Below are positions 63,320-64,000 of a stretch of 64,000 nt of DNA, one piece after another (positions within the stretch are counted from its first letter, which is position 1; the number at the start of each line of letters is the position of its first letter). Made by a program: the position numbers and the translations under genes. The stretch is from Synechococcus sp. UW140 (GTDB taxonomy: Bacteria; Cyanobacteriota; Cyanobacteriia; PCC-6307; Cyanobiaceae). Location of the stretch: NCBI RefSeq assembly GCF_900474295.1, contig NZ_UCOB01000003.1:230990-294989 (forward strand). The letters run 5' to 3'. The notes below the pieces were generated by a model. The model ran no database searches. It had not been told where the DNA came from and worked only from the letters and a program-made list of their open reading frames with translations.

Positions 63320-63529
63320 TTCACCATGTACTACGACGCCTGATCAAACAGGATTAGTAGCACTAGCAGACTTGATTGTCTCTCAATGGCTCCCAAAACG
63401 GGAGCCATTTTTTTGAGTGGGAATCGATTAACAGCCAGTTCAGAACTGCTTGGGCCTGGTGTCTAGCGACCTTCAGAGCCCGATTCATTGGATCGCTGAC
63501 AAACACGTTCAATCCTTACAAGCTCAGCA
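63320..63529 (+). repeat. Direct repeat copy 2 (glnA 3' end plus terminator), 210 bp
   Basis: Identical to 61800-62009. Here the coding part (FTMYYDA and stop) has no upstream glnA frame, so it is an orphan gene end. The sequence diverges abruptly from copy 1 at both ends. Confidence 0.95.
63385..63414 (+). terminator. Duplicated glnA terminator
   Basis: Second copy of the 10-bp stem terminator inside repeat copy 2. It would insulate the downstream gene from readthrough of the islet. Confidence 0.85.
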
Positions 63530-63867
63530 GTGGTGCCCACTAGCCGGACGGTCATCAAGAGATTGCGCTGAATGGATGAATATCCACTCTCTGGTGGGCT
63601 GCAACCTGCGCCAGAGCAAGATTTCGCAGGGCGAACATCGCAGATAAGGAGCCTCCAGTGCCCACCGAACTGGCAGACGGAAGGGAGTGGGGGCAGGGGC
63701 ATCTGAGGCCTGTTCTGTACATCCACTGAATGGCGTTTGCGCTGATGTGAGCAAGCGCACAGCAGGAGGGGATGGAGGTCATCAGCTGCAGAGCTGAAAG
63801 CGGAGATGGTGAATGCATCGGAGGGAGCGATCCCGCCCCACGCATCACCGCCATCAGAGCAATGACC

Positions 63868-64000
63868 ATGATCAAAACCATCGCCGCCGCTGCTGCCTCC
63901 CTCGCCGCTGGTGCCACCTTGATGAGCGTTGCAGGCCCTGCTGCGCAAGCCAATCCCTACAACAGCTTTGGCCGTGCCGGCGGCTGTGATTCTGTCGCTA
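63868..64000 (+). CDS. Small secreted protein, 3' end outside the window
   Basis: A frame starting at ATG 63868 (or 63862) and open to the window edge. It begins with an Ala-rich signal peptide (MIKTIAAAAASLAAGATLMS, cleavage near AQA) followed by NPYNSFGRAGGCDSVA. Small periplasmic proteins of this type occur in marine Synechococcus; the function is unknown and the end is not visible. Confidence 0.6.
   Translation, partial: MIKTIAAAAASLAAGATLMSVAGPAAQANPYNSFGRAGGCDSVA

Larger units (their letters stand above)
63172..63867. other. Mostly non-coding stretch of 696 bases with repeat copy 2
   Basis: Contains a tandem GTCACCAAA motif near 63225-63245, then the second 210-bp repeat, then about 340 bases with no supported gene up to the small secreted protein at the right edge. 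Confidence 0.5.

Overview
The window reads as a chromosomal segment of a marine picocyanobacterium, most likely a phycobilisome-containing Synechococcus. Evidence comes from gene content: allophycocyanin beta-18 (apcF), phycocyanobilin synthase (pcyA), the aerobic chlorophyll cyclase acsF, geranylgeranyl reductase chlP, ferredoxin sulfite reductase, cytochrome c assembly protein ccsA, a DevBCA exporter, many small cyanobacterial families, and very tight gene packing with ATGA, GTGA, TTGA and TGATG overlaps. No tRNA, rRNA, CRISPR array, transposase or integrase was seen.

Layout. 1-18 kb is core: the recJ end, a ClC transporter, a split TMEM165/GDT1 pair, a catalytically eroded RNase II homologue followed by ubiX and acsF, the tldD/pmbA/fmt block, a J-domain protein, a DEAD-box helicase, a Nif11-like small protein, a RibK-like protein coupled to a DUF6464 gene, a TerC protein and mscL. 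18.3-22.8 kb looks AT-rich and accessory. It holds an eroded DUF3104 gene and an 857-residue protein with a seven-repeat beta-propeller, and it is bounded by two copies of the 3' end of ccsA. 22.8-38.3 kb is core: ccsA, the typA-DUF309-lptA-lptB-lptF chain, a U32 peptidase, VanY, chlP, glyS, sir, and a vanX gene broken by an amber codon. 38.6-61.8 kb is core: recG-hyp-tsf-rpsB with an unusual interleaved-repeat leader, a glycosyltransferase, pcyA-devB-devC-devA, two M16 peptidase subunits, bioY-lspA-PBP-GTPase, a PLP decarboxylase, tadA, a class V aminotransferase, apcF and glnA.

61.8-63.5 kb is a small islet flanked by two identical 210-bp direct repeats. Each repeat carries the last seven glnA codons, the stop and the glnA terminator. 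Inside are a secreted protein, a small acidic protein and a DUF3104 gene with an internal deletion. The window ends inside a small secreted protein.

Main observation: two separate islets lie at the 3' ends of core genes (ccsA and glnA), each bounded by duplicated gene ends that leave the host gene intact, and each carries a DUF3104 gene with no visible recombinase. This resembles site-specific or homology-driven integration into protein-gene 3' ends. Whether it is a real system needs comparison with related genomes. Other notable signals are the interleaved inverted repeats before rpsB, an archaeal-type CTP-dependent riboflavin kinase-like protein, the broken vanX and the RNB protein without its catalytic aspartates.
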